The position numbers and the translations under genes were made by a program. The notes below the pieces were generated by a model, which did no database searches, was not told the origin of the DNA, and saw only the letters and a list, made by a program, of their open reading frames with translations. A DNA stretch of 64,000 bases, taken from assembly GCA_035934385.1 (NCBI GenBank), contig DASYXY010000055.1, positions 1 to 64,000 of the forward strand, given 5' to 3'. The first letter of the stretch is position 1, and each line of letters opens with the position of its first letter. Source of the DNA: CF-118 sp035934385 (GTDB taxonomy: Bacteria > Chloroflexota > Dormibacteria > Dormibacterales > Dormibacteraceae). Positions 49,095-57,509 of the stretch are shown in pieces.

Positions 49095-49699
49095 CGACGT
49101 CGCTTCCGCCGCTTTCCACCTCCAAGGTTCTGGCCCACGCGCATCGGCAGGTGCGAGGCGATCGCCCACGCCACCGCGTCCGCGTCAGGCACCGGCATCG
49201 CGATCGTGTCCTCGTAAGCGAGGCGAGGTCCGAGCTTCTTCCGGATCGCACCCACCTCGTCCTCGTCGCCCCGCAACCGAACGAACAGCGCCGGCTTGTC
49301 CATCAGGGGCTTGATCACGCGCTGCACCATCCGGCTCCGGCGATCCTGAAAGGCAATGTTCAGCGGCTGCACCTTGACGATCCGGATGCGGTCGTAGTCG
49401 ATGAGGACGCTGGAGAAGAACGTCGAGACCATCAGGCCGTCGTCCTGCGCCTCGACGTAGCTCCTCCACTTGTAGACGAGGAATGCGCCGCCGAGGAGCA
49501 GGCCGCTCGGCACGTAAGCCGCCCAGATCAGGTTGGTCGAGTGCTGGAGCAGCTGGCCCTGGTAGATCAACAGCACCGTCATCACCAGGCCGACCGCGAC
49601 CAGGAAGCCGGCGAAGAACCGCTGCTGGCGCCACATCTGGTCGGCGTACAGGATCGGCTGGCGAACTCGCCCATTGGGGCTCGGCTGGTTGGAGCTCAT
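49091..49699 (-). CDS. membrane protein with PH-like cytosolic domain
   Basis: 202 residues: two TM segments (FFAGFLVAVGLVMTVLLIY; LIWAAYVPSGLLLGGAFLVY) and a cytosolic beta-rich region (DGLMVSTFFSSVLIDYDRIRIVKVQ) resembling a bacterial PH domain, ending in a basic GGGKRRKRRR tail. Function unknown. It lies between glpK and the PMT-type gene. Confidence 0.65.
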   Translation of the reverse strand: MSSNQPSPNGRVRQPILYADQMWRQQRFFAGFLVAVGLVMTVLLIYQGQLLQHSTNLIWAAYVPSGLLLGGAFLVYKWRSYVEAQDDGLMVSTFFSSVLIDYDRIRIVKVQPLNIAFQDRRSRMVQRVIKPLMDKPALFVRLRGDEDEVGAIRKKLGPRLAYEDTIAMPVPDADAVAWAIASHLPMRVGQNLGGGKRRKRRR

Positions 49700-49707
49700 A
49701 TCAGGGG

Positions 49708-51192
49708 CTACTGATTATCCCTGCCGGGCACGCCTCGACTCCTTTCCACGGCGCGCCGCCACCCTGATTGCAGAGAATCCGCCTCGTCGCGCGACATCTT
49801 CGGGATGAATTCCCGATCGAGCTTCCACAGCCCGGCAAGATCAGAGTCGGTCCAGATCCCAGCGCCGAGTCCGGCGAGGTAGGCAGCGCCAAGCGCGGTG
49901 GTCTCGGTCAGCTTCGGCCTCCGCACCGCGATGCCGAGAAGGTCGGACTGCAGCTGGCACATCACGTCCATCACGGCTGCCCCACCGTCGACGCGCAGCT
50001 CCCGCAGCGTCTGACCGCTGTCGCGCTCCATCGCCTCCACGACGTCCCGCGTCTGAAAGGCCATGGCTTCAACCGCAGCCCGCACGATGTGGGCCCTACC
50101 GCTCCCGCGAGTCAGGCCCACGATGGTGCCGCGCGCGTACGGATCCCAGTAGGGCGCGCCGAGGCCGACGAAGGCCGGCACCAGGTACACGCCGCCGGTG
50201 TCCGGAACCGATGCGGCCAGTGGACCCGCCTCGGCCGCGCTCCGGATGATGCCCAGGCCGTCGCGCAGCCACTGCAGCGCGGCGCCGGTGACGAAGATGG
50301 CTCCCTCGAGCGCGTATGTGAGCTCGCCGCCGCGGCGCCACGCGACGGTGGTCAGCATTCCGGTCTTCGACTTCACGCGATCCGCGCCTGTGTTGAGCAG
50401 GACGAACGATCCCGTGCCGTAAGTGTTCTTCGCCATGCCCACTGCCGTGCACGCCTGTCCAAACAGCGCCGCCTGCTGATCGCCGGCGATTCCGGTGACC
50501 GGCGCATCAACCCCGCCGAATGCATCGGGCGACGTGTGCGAGATGGGACCGCTCGAATCGCGCACCTCGGGCAGGTTCTTCAGCGGCACTCCGAACAGCT
50601 CGGACATCTCCGCGCTCCAGCGACCGCTGCGGATGTCAAACAGAAGCGTGCGCGAAGCGTTGGACGCGTCGGTCACATGATCGCGGCCTGCCGAGAGACG
50701 TGCGACCAGCCAGCTGTCGACAGTGCCCAACGCCGCGTCGCGCGCGCCGTCGACGTGACCCATCGCCCAGCCGGCTTTGGTCGCGGTGAAGTACGGGTCG
50801 AGCACGAGGCCGGTCACCTCGCGGACCTCGTCCTCGTGGCCCTCCTCGCGAAGCCGGATGCATTCCTCGGTGGTGCGCCTGTCCTGACACACGATGGCGC
50901 GGCCCAGCGGCTTCAGGGTCTTGCGATCCCATACGACGAGCGTCTCGCGCTGGTTCGTGATGCCGACGGCCCGCACTTCACTCGGCTCTGCGCCGGCCGC
51001 GGTCAGCGCCTGCGCCGCCGTGTCCTGCACGGCGCTCCAGATCTCGTCGGCGTCGTGCTCGACCCAGCCCGGCTGCGGAAAGTGCTGAGTGATCTCGCGA
51101 TAGCCCTTGCCCTTGACCTGGCCGTCGAGCCCGACGGCGATCGCCGTCGCGCCTGTCGTGCCTTCGTCTAGCGCGAGGACGACCGCTGCCAA
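49708..51192 (-). CDS. glpK: glycerol kinase
   Basis: FGGY-family kinase making sn-glycerol-3-phosphate, 494 residues. ALDEGTTGATAIAVGLDG is the phosphate-binding N-terminus, QHFPQPGWVEHDADEIW and GITNQRETLVVWDRKTLKPL are GlpK-specific, and the FGGY signature regions are GAAVMDVMCQLQSDLLGIAVRRP and ETTALGAAYLAGLG. The TTG at 51192 overlaps larE by 25 nt. No glpF or glpD in the window. Confidence 0.95.
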   Translation of the reverse strand: MAAVVLALDEGTTGATAIAVGLDGQVKGKGYREITQHFPQPGWVEHDADEIWSAVQDTAAQALTAAGAEPSEVRAVGITNQRETLVVWDRKTLKPLGRAIVCQDRRTTEECIRLREEGHEDEVREVTGLVLDPYFTATKAGWAMGHVDGARDAALGTVDSWLVARLSAGRDHVTDASNASRTLLFDIRSGRWSAEMSELFGVPLKNLPEVRDSSGPISHTSPDAFGGVDAPVTGIAGDQQAALFGQACTAVGMAKNTYGTGSFVLLNTGADRVKSKTGMLTTVAWRRGGELTYALEGAIFVTGAALQWLRDGLGIIRSAAEAGPLAASVPDTGGVYLVPAFVGLGAPYWDPYARGTIVGLTRGSGRAHIVRAAVEAMAFQTRDVVEAMERDSGQTLRELRVDGGAAVMDVMCQLQSDLLGIAVRRPKLTETTALGAAYLAGLGAGIWTDSDLAGLWKLDREFIPKMSRDEADSLQSGWRRAVERSRGVPGRDNQ

Positions 51193-51998
51193 GTTCGGTT
51201 CAGGCTGCCGGTCGAATAGCCCTCGAGGTCGAGCGAGACGAACGAGTAGCCGGCGTTCCGCAGGGCTTGAACCACGCGCTCGCGATTTGCCAGCAGTCGC
51301 GACATCTCTTCGGGCTCGACTTCGATTCGCGCCACGTCGCCGTGATCGCGTACCCGCACCTGCCTCAGACCGAGCGCTTTGATCGCGTCCTCGGCCGCCC
51401 CGATCCGCTTGAGAGCTTCGATCGTCACCTCGGTGCCGTGCGGGATGCGCGACGACAGGCAGGCAAACGAAGGCTTGTTCCAGTTAGCGAGTCCAAGCCG
51501 GCGCGCGGCCGCCCGTATCTCGGCTTTGGCCATGCCGGCCTCGAGCAGCGGGAACCTCACGTCGCGGCGGACTGCCGATCCATGCCCCGGCCGGTGATCG
51601 CCGGCGTCGTCCGCGGTCGCGCCATACGCCAGGTGCTGAAGCCCGAGCTCGACCCGGATGGGTTCGAGTGTTTCGAACAGCTCCTCCTTGCAATGGAAGC
51701 AGCGGTCCGGGTTGTTGCGCGTGTAAGCCTCGAGCTCGAGCTCGTGCGTATCTACCTCGACCAGTCGAGCGCCAAGCGATCTCGCCGTCGCGCGCGCCTC
51801 GTCCTGCTCGGATTCGGGAAACGCCGGCGAGCTCGCCAGGACCGCAACCGCGCGGTCGCCCAGTTCATCCAGCGCAAGCTTCAGCAGCAGCGTTGAGTCA
51901 ACCCCTCCGGAGAACGCGACCAGCACCGAGCCGAGGTCGCGCACGATTCCACGCGCGCGTTCGAGCTTGCCTCCGTCGTACCGATCGAGCTGGATCAT
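51168..51998 (-). CDS. larE: LarE-like ATP-dependent sulfur transferase
   Basis: PP-loop enzyme that inserts sulfur into the nickel-pincer cofactor precursor. 276 residues. The PP-loop SGGVDS is at 30-35 and the family block YGATADDAGDHRPG near 125-139. Cys residues C100 and C103 (DRCFHCKEEL) and C180 (FACLSSRIPHG) are present. Three Cys would fit the iron-sulfur-cluster type of LarE, which recycles sulfur, but assigning that is inference. No larB, larC or larA lies within the window. Confidence 0.85.
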   Translation of the reverse strand: MIQLDRYDGGKLERARGIVRDLGSVLVAFSGGVDSTLLLKLALDELGDRAVAVLASSPAFPESEQDEARATARSLGARLVEVDTHELELEAYTRNNPDRCFHCKEELFETLEPIRVELGLQHLAYGATADDAGDHRPGHGSAVRRDVRFPLLEAGMAKAEIRAAARRLGLANWNKPSFACLSSRIPHGTEVTIEALKRIGAAEDAIKALGLRQVRVRDHGDVARIEVEPEEMSRLLANRERVVQALRNAGYSFVSLDLEGYSTGSLNRTWQRSSSR

Positions 51999-52013
51999 TC
52001 TCCAGCCAAGACA

Positions 52014-52859
52014 TTAGCTCGCGGCTGCTTCGGAAGGCTCCATCGCCGGCACGCCACACCAGGCTTCGTAATCGATGAGCCCGTGCACTGTCGGGTTCTC
52101 GCCGCACAGCGGGCAGGCCTTGTTCCGGCGAAGCTTGAGCTCGCGGAAGGACATGTCCTCGCCCTCGAACAGCAGGTAGCGGCCGATCATCGGCTTGCCG
52201 ATGTTCAGCAGGTACTTGATCGTCTCGAAGGCCATCATGCTGCCGATGATCCCCGGCAGCACGCCGAACACGCCGGCCTCAGCGCAGCTCTGCACCGATC
52301 CGGGCGGCGGCGGTTCGGGGAAGAGACAGCGGTAGCAGCCGGTCCCGTGGGACGAGTCGAAGAGGGCAAGCCGGCCCTCGAAACGGAAGATGCTGCCGTG
52401 CACCAGCGGCTTGCGGAGGAAATGCGCGGCGTCGTTGGCCAGGTAACGAGTCGGGAAGTTGTCGGTGCCGTCGACGATGATGTCGTAGGGCTCGAACATC
52501 TTCATCGCGGTGTCGGAGTTGACGTGCTGGCGGATGGCCACGACCTCAACGTCTGGATTCAGGTTCGCGAGGGTCCGCGCCGCGGAATCGACCTTGGCCC
52601 GGCCCACGTCGTTGATGCCGTGCAGCAGCTGGCGCTGGAGGTTGGAAGCGTCCACAGTGTCGAAGTCGACGATGCCCACCTTGCCTACGCCGGCGGCGGC
52701 CAAGTACATCGCAGCCGGCGACCCGAGGCCACCCGCGCCAAGCAGCAGCACACTAGACGAAAGGAGCTTGCGCTGGCCCGCCCCGCCCACCTCGGGCAGG
52801 ATCAAGTGGCGCGCGTACCGCGCGACCTGGTCGGGCGTGAAGCCCCTGGCGGGTCCCAT
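52014..52859 (-). CDS. moeB: MoeB/ThiF-type adenylyltransferase
   Basis: E1-like enzyme adenylating the C-terminal Gly of a ThiS/MoaD-type sulfur carrier, about 281 residues. RYARHLILPEVGGAGQRKL is the family N-terminus, LLGAGGLGSPAAMYLA the nucleotide site, DxxxxSNLQRQ the Arg finger region and VDGTDNFPTRYL the catalytic part; CYRC and CPLCG hold the Zn. There is no rhodanese domain. The ATG at 52859 has TATATT 10 nt upstream. Confidence 0.9.
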   Translation of the reverse strand: MGPARGFTPDQVARYARHLILPEVGGAGQRKLLSSSVLLLGAGGLGSPAAMYLAAAGVGKVGIVDFDTVDASNLQRQLLHGINDVGRAKVDSAARTLANLNPDVEVVAIRQHVNSDTAMKMFEPYDIIVDGTDNFPTRYLANDAAHFLRKPLVHGSIFRFEGRLALFDSSHGTGCYRCLFPEPPPPGSVQSCAEAGVFGVLPGIIGSMMAFETIKYLLNIGKPMIGRYLLFEGEDMSFRELKLRRNKACPLCGENPTVHGLIDYEAWCGVPAMEPSEAAAS

Positions 52860-52869
52860 GGAACAACCC

Positions 52870-52875
52870 AATATA
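52870..52875 (-). promoter_or_regulatory. -10 box of the moeB/thiF gene
   Basis: TATATT on the minus strand, 10 nt before the ATG at 52859. The divergent gene has TAGACT (52900-52905) 10 nt before its ATG at 52916. Confidence 0.5.
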
Positions 52876-52915
52876 CCGGGGCGAATTCGCGGGTATTCCT
52901 AGACTAGAGCGAGCA

Positions 52916-53803
52916 ATGGAGACCGAATACCTCGACGAAGAACAGGTCATCGCCCTCTACAACAAGGTGCGCACGGGCAAAAGGACGTGGCCGGCGGACA
53001 TCTGGAGCTCGCCCGCGGCGCTCCAGTACGCGGTCACGATCTTCGACTACTGGATCCACAACGTCATGGGCTGGAAGGGCTGGCCGGATTCCCGCGGCAA
53101 GGTGACGCCGGCGCTGCTCGAGGAACACCGCCTGGCCGACCTGGTGGAGAGCGTCTTCGTCCCCGAGTTCGGCGACGACTGGCTCGACTTCGAGGTCGTG
53201 CTGAACGAGAGCATGCGGCTCTCAGAGGACGAAGGCTGGTCGCCTGACCTGTCGGACCGGCAGGAGCGGGTCGAGGCCGCGTTCGAGCACGCCTTCGAGC
53301 AACTGGTGGGCTCGCCCAAGCAGCAGCCGAAGCTGCTGCCGACCTACCACCGCTTCCGCAACCACCTGCTGCGGATGTGGAGCGCGTTCCAGGAAGCGCA
53401 GGCCGAGCACGACAAGGCCGAGCGCGAATCAGCCGAGAAGTTCTGGGCGAACCTGCGGCTGGTGCGGAGCACGCGCGGACACCAGGCCGAGGCGTGGTCG
53501 ATCGTCAACGCCGACGACGAACGGCGCGGTGAGGTGACGATGGTCTGGGGCGAGCCGCACCCGTACTGCCTCGTGGTGCTCGACCCCGAGATGGAGGCCG
53601 GCGGCTGGGAGCAGGTCATCTACCGGCTCGAGCAGGAGATCCTGGTTGAAGAGCCGGGCGTGGTGAGCTACGCGGTCTGGCACAAAGGATTCGTGGGCGA
53701 GTTCTATCGCTGTGCGGACTGCGGCGAGCTGCACAGCCAGTTCGACGAGGACGCCGGCAGCGAGCTGCGACTGAACGACCTGGAGCCGCCCGAAGATCGC
53801 TAG
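52916..53803 (+). CDS. protein of unknown function with Cys-pair
   Basis: 295 residues, acidic and Trp-rich (TWPADIWSSPAAL, FDYWIHNVMGWKGWP). A C-terminal CADCGELH segment could bind metal but only one Cys pair is present. No TM or signal. I do not recognise a family. It has its own leaderless promoter, divergent from moeB, and meets the glucoamylase gene tail to tail with a 4-nt overlap. Confidence 0.65.
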   Translation: METEYLDEEQVIALYNKVRTGKRTWPADIWSSPAALQYAVTIFDYWIHNVMGWKGWPDSRGKVTPALLEEHRLADLVESVFVPEFGDDWLDFEVVLNESMRLSEDEGWSPDLSDRQERVEAAFEHAFEQLVGSPKQQPKLLPTYHRFRNHLLRMWSAFQEAQAEHDKAERESAEKFWANLRLVRSTRGHQAEAWSIVNADDERRGEVTMVWGEPHPYCLVVLDPEMEAGGWEQVIYRLEQEILVEEPGVVSYAVWHKGFVGEFYRCADCGELHSQFDEDAGSELRLNDLEPPEDR

Positions 53804-56043
53804 GTGACGGTCACCGAGAAGTTCTGACCTTCCCAGCCGGTGCCGTAGTGGGCTGTCCATTCGAACTTGGAGCCGGGAGCCGCCTTGTGGCTCGGAACCT
53901 CGGCGACCCATACACCGAGTGTCGTGTCGGCCGCCTCGACGTCGCCATGCGTCGCCCAGCCGTCGAACGTGTAGTGAACAGAGCCTGGCCTCGGTAGCTG
54001 CACCTTGAACCGCCGGCCCGCGAGCAGCTTTGTGATCTGGTGCTTGTGCGACCAGACAAAGGCGGGGTCGTGTGGAGGCACCTCGGTGTACCGCCTCCGC
54101 GCGGGCAGGACCACGTCGGGAAAGCCGCTGAGGGCGACCATGGCGAGCAGCTGCAGGTACTCCGCATGTGCCCAACCCAACGGCGATGACGACCCGTTGG
54201 CGCGCCCGAACGCAAGGCCTCGCGCGGGAAGGTCGGGGCCGTCCCAGACCTGTTCGGGCAGCATCAGACCTGGACCCGCGAACGACTCCATCGTGCGGAC
54301 CAGCTCGGCCGCCGGCAGGCCCATCGAGAAAAAATGGCGTGCGCGCTCGGCGGTCAGCACCGGCCACAGGCGCCCGCGACCATCGCCGTTCCAGGGCGAG
54401 CCATCGTCCTGCTCTCCGTAGCGATCGCCGACGTAGCGGCGCCATGACGGGCCCCCGGGCAGGCTCTTCTTGAGCTTCGCGTCGACGCTTTCGAGGCTGC
54501 GTAGGATGCGCTCGTCCTTAGGGCGCCGCAGCCCGTAGCGCACGAGCTCGAGAAACTCGGGCGCGATTGCGCCTTCGGCCGGCCTGCGGTCGGGATCTGC
54601 GGCTAGCCGGAAGTACTGGCCGCCCACGGTGCTGCACCAGGACTCGACACGATCGTTCCAGTAGTCGGCGACCGCCCGCAGGTGGGCCGCGGCTACATGC
54701 TCGCCGACGTCCTGCGCAAATTCCGACGCGGCGATGAGCGCGGCGATGCACGCGGCGAGCGTTGATGGCGAAAGGCCGCCGAGATCCTCCCACCGGTCAA
54801 GCGGTGTGAGCGGACCTTCGCGGATGATGAACTGCGCAGCCGGTCGCACCATCGTCAGGTAAGGGTCGTGGTCCAGGCACCCGGCGACGCCTAGACGCCA
54901 CGCGAGCAGGATGGGCAGCGCCACCTGATCGAGCTCGGTCGAGGTCCAGTGCGGCGAGCCGTCGACGTTCCAGTTCTGAAACCAGGCGCCGTCGGGGCGC
55001 TGGCGCGACTGCAGGTGGCGAAGCGCACGCAGCGCAGCGGCCGGGTCGCCGGCATCCAGGAGGGCGGTGGCGACGCGACACAAATCGCGCGGCCAGACCA
55101 TGTGGTAGACGTGATTGCCGTCGTGGTTGCTCTCGCCCCAGGGCGCTCCGGGCGACGCGATGAAAGCACCGGGACACGTTTTGTCCTCGAGGCACCGCAG
55201 GACCGCGAGCGACGCCTTGGCGAGAACTCCATCGTCGCCGCTGACCTTGGCGAGCGCCGCTGGAAGGTCAGGCGTCGCGTGCCACGCGCGCGCGAATGCT
55301 GTTTTCAACACGCCTGCGCCCTTCTGCAGGACGTGACGCGCGACCTCCTCGGCGTCGGCGCGCGAATGCCCGAAGCCGATTGCGAGCTGGAAAGCGCCCG
55401 ACCTGACGCCAAGCTCAGCCCCGACGGCAACGTTGCCCGGGCCCGCGCGATCGTAGGTCTGCGTGATGCGTCCATCGGCGTCGTGCAGCTCGACGTGGAT
55501 GTCGGAGCTGCGGAAGTAGCCGGTCGTCGCGCGACTGAACGGACCGACGATGCAGATCCACACGTCTTGCTGACGCATCAGCAGTGCCGGCGGATGCGTG
55601 CCCAGCACCTCGCCGAAGTTGCCTTCTGTGCCAGGCGGCCAGTGCGCCGACGCCTGCATGAAAAGACGCACGTCGGGCAGTTCGGGCGTGAAGGTGCCTG
55701 AGATGACCATGGCGTTCTCGTCGGCGTCGGAGACGAACTCCTTGGTCAGCCGGTACTCGTGATGCGTGCTCACGACGGTGAATGCCGGCACCCCAGGGCT
55801 CAGCCACGTGATGCTGTGCTGACCATCGCCGGCGTCGTCAACCGGCGGCGCGCCAGGTGCGGACGCGAAGAAGCGCAGCTCATGCAGGGCGACGTGATCG
55901 AGCGTGGGAAAGAAAACCTCGCTCAGGCTCCCATCGGCCAGCGTGTACCAGAGCTTGCTTCTCGGGCCCGGCGCCGCACCGAAGGCCGCTTTCCGACCGG
56001 GGCCCCACATCGGCGGCGCCCCGGGGCCTCCTGGTGCCTCCAT
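53800..56043 (-). CDS. GH15 glucoamylase/glucodextranase-like
   Basis: Exo-acting alpha-glucan hydrolase of 747 residues. N-terminal beta-sandwich (to ~275; starts RKAAFGAAPGPRSKLWYTLADGSLSEVFFP), catalytic (alpha/alpha)6 barrel with VWPRDLCR, NWNVDGSPHW, DRWEDLGGLSPST (general acid Glu) and MLPEQVWDG (general base Glu), and a C-terminal beta domain of the glucodextranase N/C type. No signal peptide, so probably intracellular. Another alpha-glucan gene in this window besides glgP and GH57-GlgA. A CATACT -10 (56053-56058) is 9 nt before the ATG. Confidence 0.92.
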   Translation of the reverse strand: MEAPGGPGAPPMWGPGRKAAFGAAPGPRSKLWYTLADGSLSEVFFPTLDHVALHELRFFASAPGAPPVDDAGDGQHSITWLSPGVPAFTVVSTHHEYRLTKEFVSDADENAMVISGTFTPELPDVRLFMQASAHWPPGTEGNFGEVLGTHPPALLMRQQDVWICIVGPFSRATTGYFRSSDIHVELHDADGRITQTYDRAGPGNVAVGAELGVRSGAFQLAIGFGHSRADAEEVARHVLQKGAGVLKTAFARAWHATPDLPAALAKVSGDDGVLAKASLAVLRCLEDKTCPGAFIASPGAPWGESNHDGNHVYHMVWPRDLCRVATALLDAGDPAAALRALRHLQSRQRPDGAWFQNWNVDGSPHWTSTELDQVALPILLAWRLGVAGCLDHDPYLTMVRPAAQFIIREGPLTPLDRWEDLGGLSPSTLAACIAALIAASEFAQDVGEHVAAAHLRAVADYWNDRVESWCSTVGGQYFRLAADPDRRPAEGAIAPEFLELVRYGLRRPKDERILRSLESVDAKLKKSLPGGPSWRRYVGDRYGEQDDGSPWNGDGRGRLWPVLTAERARHFFSMGLPAAELVRTMESFAGPGLMLPEQVWDGPDLPARGLAFGRANGSSSPLGWAHAEYLQLLAMVALSGFPDVVLPARRRYTEVPPHDPAFVWSHKHQITKLLAGRRFKVQLPRPGSVHYTFDGWATHGDVEAADTTLGVWVAEVPSHKAAPGSKFEWTAHYGTGWEGQNFSVTVT

Positions 56044-56106
56044 CGGCCCCTAAGTATGGAGAGCGGGTGAGGACGGATAGAATCGATTCGCGACCCCCGA
56101 CTCGAT

Positions 56107-56199
56107 GGGGAGGTGGCTGAGTGGTCGAAAGCACCCGCCTGCTAAGCGGGTAGGGGGTGTGAAACTCCCTCGAGGGTTCGAATCCCTCCCTTCCCGCCA
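56107..56199 (+). tRNA. tRNA-Ser (anticodon GCU)
   Basis: 93 nt with long variable arm. Acceptor GGGGAGG/CCTTCCC, anticodon loop CTGCTAA (GCT), variable arm TAGGGGGTGTGAAACTCCCT, T-arm GAGGG-TTCGAAT-CCCTC, discriminator G and encoded CCA. Its 3' 22 nt are repeated at 56894-56915. Confidence 0.97.
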
Positions 56200-56203
56200 T
56201 TGG
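56182..56203 (+). repeat. 22-bp repeat at the tRNA-Ser 3' end (left copy)
   Basis: Identical to 56894-56915. It covers the T-stem 3' side, acceptor strand and CCA and extends four bases beyond, as expected for an attachment site in a tRNA gene. Confidence 0.8.
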
Positions 56204-56206
56204 GCG

Positions 56207-56803
56207 TCATCCCGTGCTCACAGGTCCGTTTGCGGCCTTCCGCCACACGTCAAGCAGGTTCGCAGGCTCGAACGCACCTCTGTAACCCCAGATCGTCCAC
56301 CGTCCGTTCCAACCGGTGACCACAAGAGCCGGCCACAGGTATCCAAACACCCCAGAGTGTGCCCATATCCTCACGTCAGTCACGCGAGCTGCCAGCGCGA
56401 CCGAGCGCGGTTGCCCATCGACATGGTCAATCCGAAAGACCACGACATGGGCCGCAGTAACAGCCACGGCCAAGCCCCGGGCCCAGGAGTCAACGAGGTC
56501 GTAAATCATTACCTCGCCGGCCAGCATCGGCTCGTCTGGACCGAGCATATATGCCGTCGCGACAGTCAGTTGCTCGAGCGTCCAGGATCGATACTCACGT
56601 GCGCCGACGGTGAATTGAAGCGGGCCTATAGGCGCGAATGCCCAAAAGAGCTGGCGACCTTTCTTTCTCAGGTCGCGCGCCAACTTCAGTTTTCCCGATC
56701 GCTCGAACTCGGTCGGAGGGAGCTGCGGCAGCACGACCTGAGCCGTCGGAATCCAGGTCGCACCGTCCCACCACCACCGGCCGTCGCCGGAGAACTGGCC
56801 CAC
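56207..56803 (-). CDS. protein with N-terminal WW-dG-W motif, unknown function
   Basis: 198 residues. Starts GQFSGDGRWWWDGATWIP, then a positively charged helical stretch (GKLKLARDLRKKGRQLF), and ends in a beta-rich region with many Trp/Val (VVTGWNGRWTIWGYRG). No clear TM. It is the only gene between the two copies of the tRNA-Ser 3' end and points back towards the tRNA. GTG start with a CATACT -10 10 nt upstream. Confidence 0.6.
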   Translation of the reverse strand: MGQFSGDGRWWWDGATWIPTAQVVLPQLPPTEFERSGKLKLARDLRKKGRQLFWAFAPIGPLQFTVGAREYRSWTLEQLTVATAYMLGPDEPMLAGEVMIYDLVDSWARGLAVAVTAAHVVVFRIDHVDGQPRSVALAARVTDVRIWAHSGVFGYLWPALVVTGWNGRWTIWGYRGAFEPANLLDVWRKAANGPVSTG

Positions 56804-56893
56804 GTCGCCCGGCAGTATGCTCGTGCGTCCTCGTCAGGACAGACTTTCGCATCTCAGGCGATCCGAACTCTGTACGGCCAACCGAAGGCTGAG

Positions 56894-56915
56894 ATCCCTC
56901 CCTTCCCGCCATTGG
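56894..56915 (+). repeat. 22-bp repeat of the tRNA-Ser 3' end (right copy)
   Basis: Exact second copy of 56182-56203, 712 bp downstream and in the same orientation, bounding a single-gene segment. No integrase lies inside. Confidence 0.8.
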
Positions 56916-56987
56916 CCAACATGCGGCTTTGAGCAGCGCACGATTACGCGGTGAAATTGGCAGGCACGCATTCCATGATGAGTCGCT

Positions 56988-57464
56988 TTGTCTGACCAAC
57001 TGATCGACCCAACCGGCCACCCGCCCCACTTCGACGGCGCTGCGTGGGTGTCCGTGGATGGCAATTACTGGTGGAACGGGACAGCCTGGCAGCCAATTGT
57101 TCGTCGCCGGCAAGTGCCATGGGGCGTAGTCGTCGGAGTCGTCATCATCATTGCCGCCGCGGTCTTGGTTGTCCATTTCTTCCCCCATCCGATCATCGAC
57201 ACGTCTACATATGGAGCGACCAACGCCCAGATCGATTCATCTGGCCTTATCGAGTTCGACTATCGGGCCAGCGACAGCTGCAACAACCTGACGTTCGTCT
57301 ACACCTTCTACGACCCGCAAGGAATCAAGGTCAGCGAGTTCCAGGACCAGCGGTCGAGGCAGGTAACCGCCGGCCAGACCCAACACTTCACCATTGCGAT
57401 CGACAACGGCCAGATCGATCCTTCTGCTAGTCGTTTCACCGTGACCCCGACCTGTCACGACTGA
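56988..57464 (+). CDS. membrane protein with WW-dG motif (DUF2510-like N-terminus)
   Basis: 158 residues. N-terminal SVDGNYWWNGTAWQPI, a short motif shared with the neighbour at 56207, then a TM segment (VVVGVVIIIAAAVLVVHFF, near 45-63) and an exported beta-rich domain of about 90 residues containing two Cys that could pair (SCNNLTF; TPTCHD). TTG start. Function unknown; the two adjacent genes probably derive from the same family. Confidence 0.6.
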   Translation: MSDQLIDPTGHPPHFDGAAWVSVDGNYWWNGTAWQPIVRRRQVPWGVVVGVVIIIAAAVLVVHFFPHPIIDTSTYGATNAQIDSSGLIEFDYRASDSCNNLTFVYTFYDPQGIKVSEFQDQRSRQVTAGQTQHFTIAIDNGQIDPSASRFTVTPTCHD

Positions 57465-57509
57465 GCTCCCGGCTGGCGAGCGACCGGGATTATCGTTGAG
57501 CTGAGCGCC

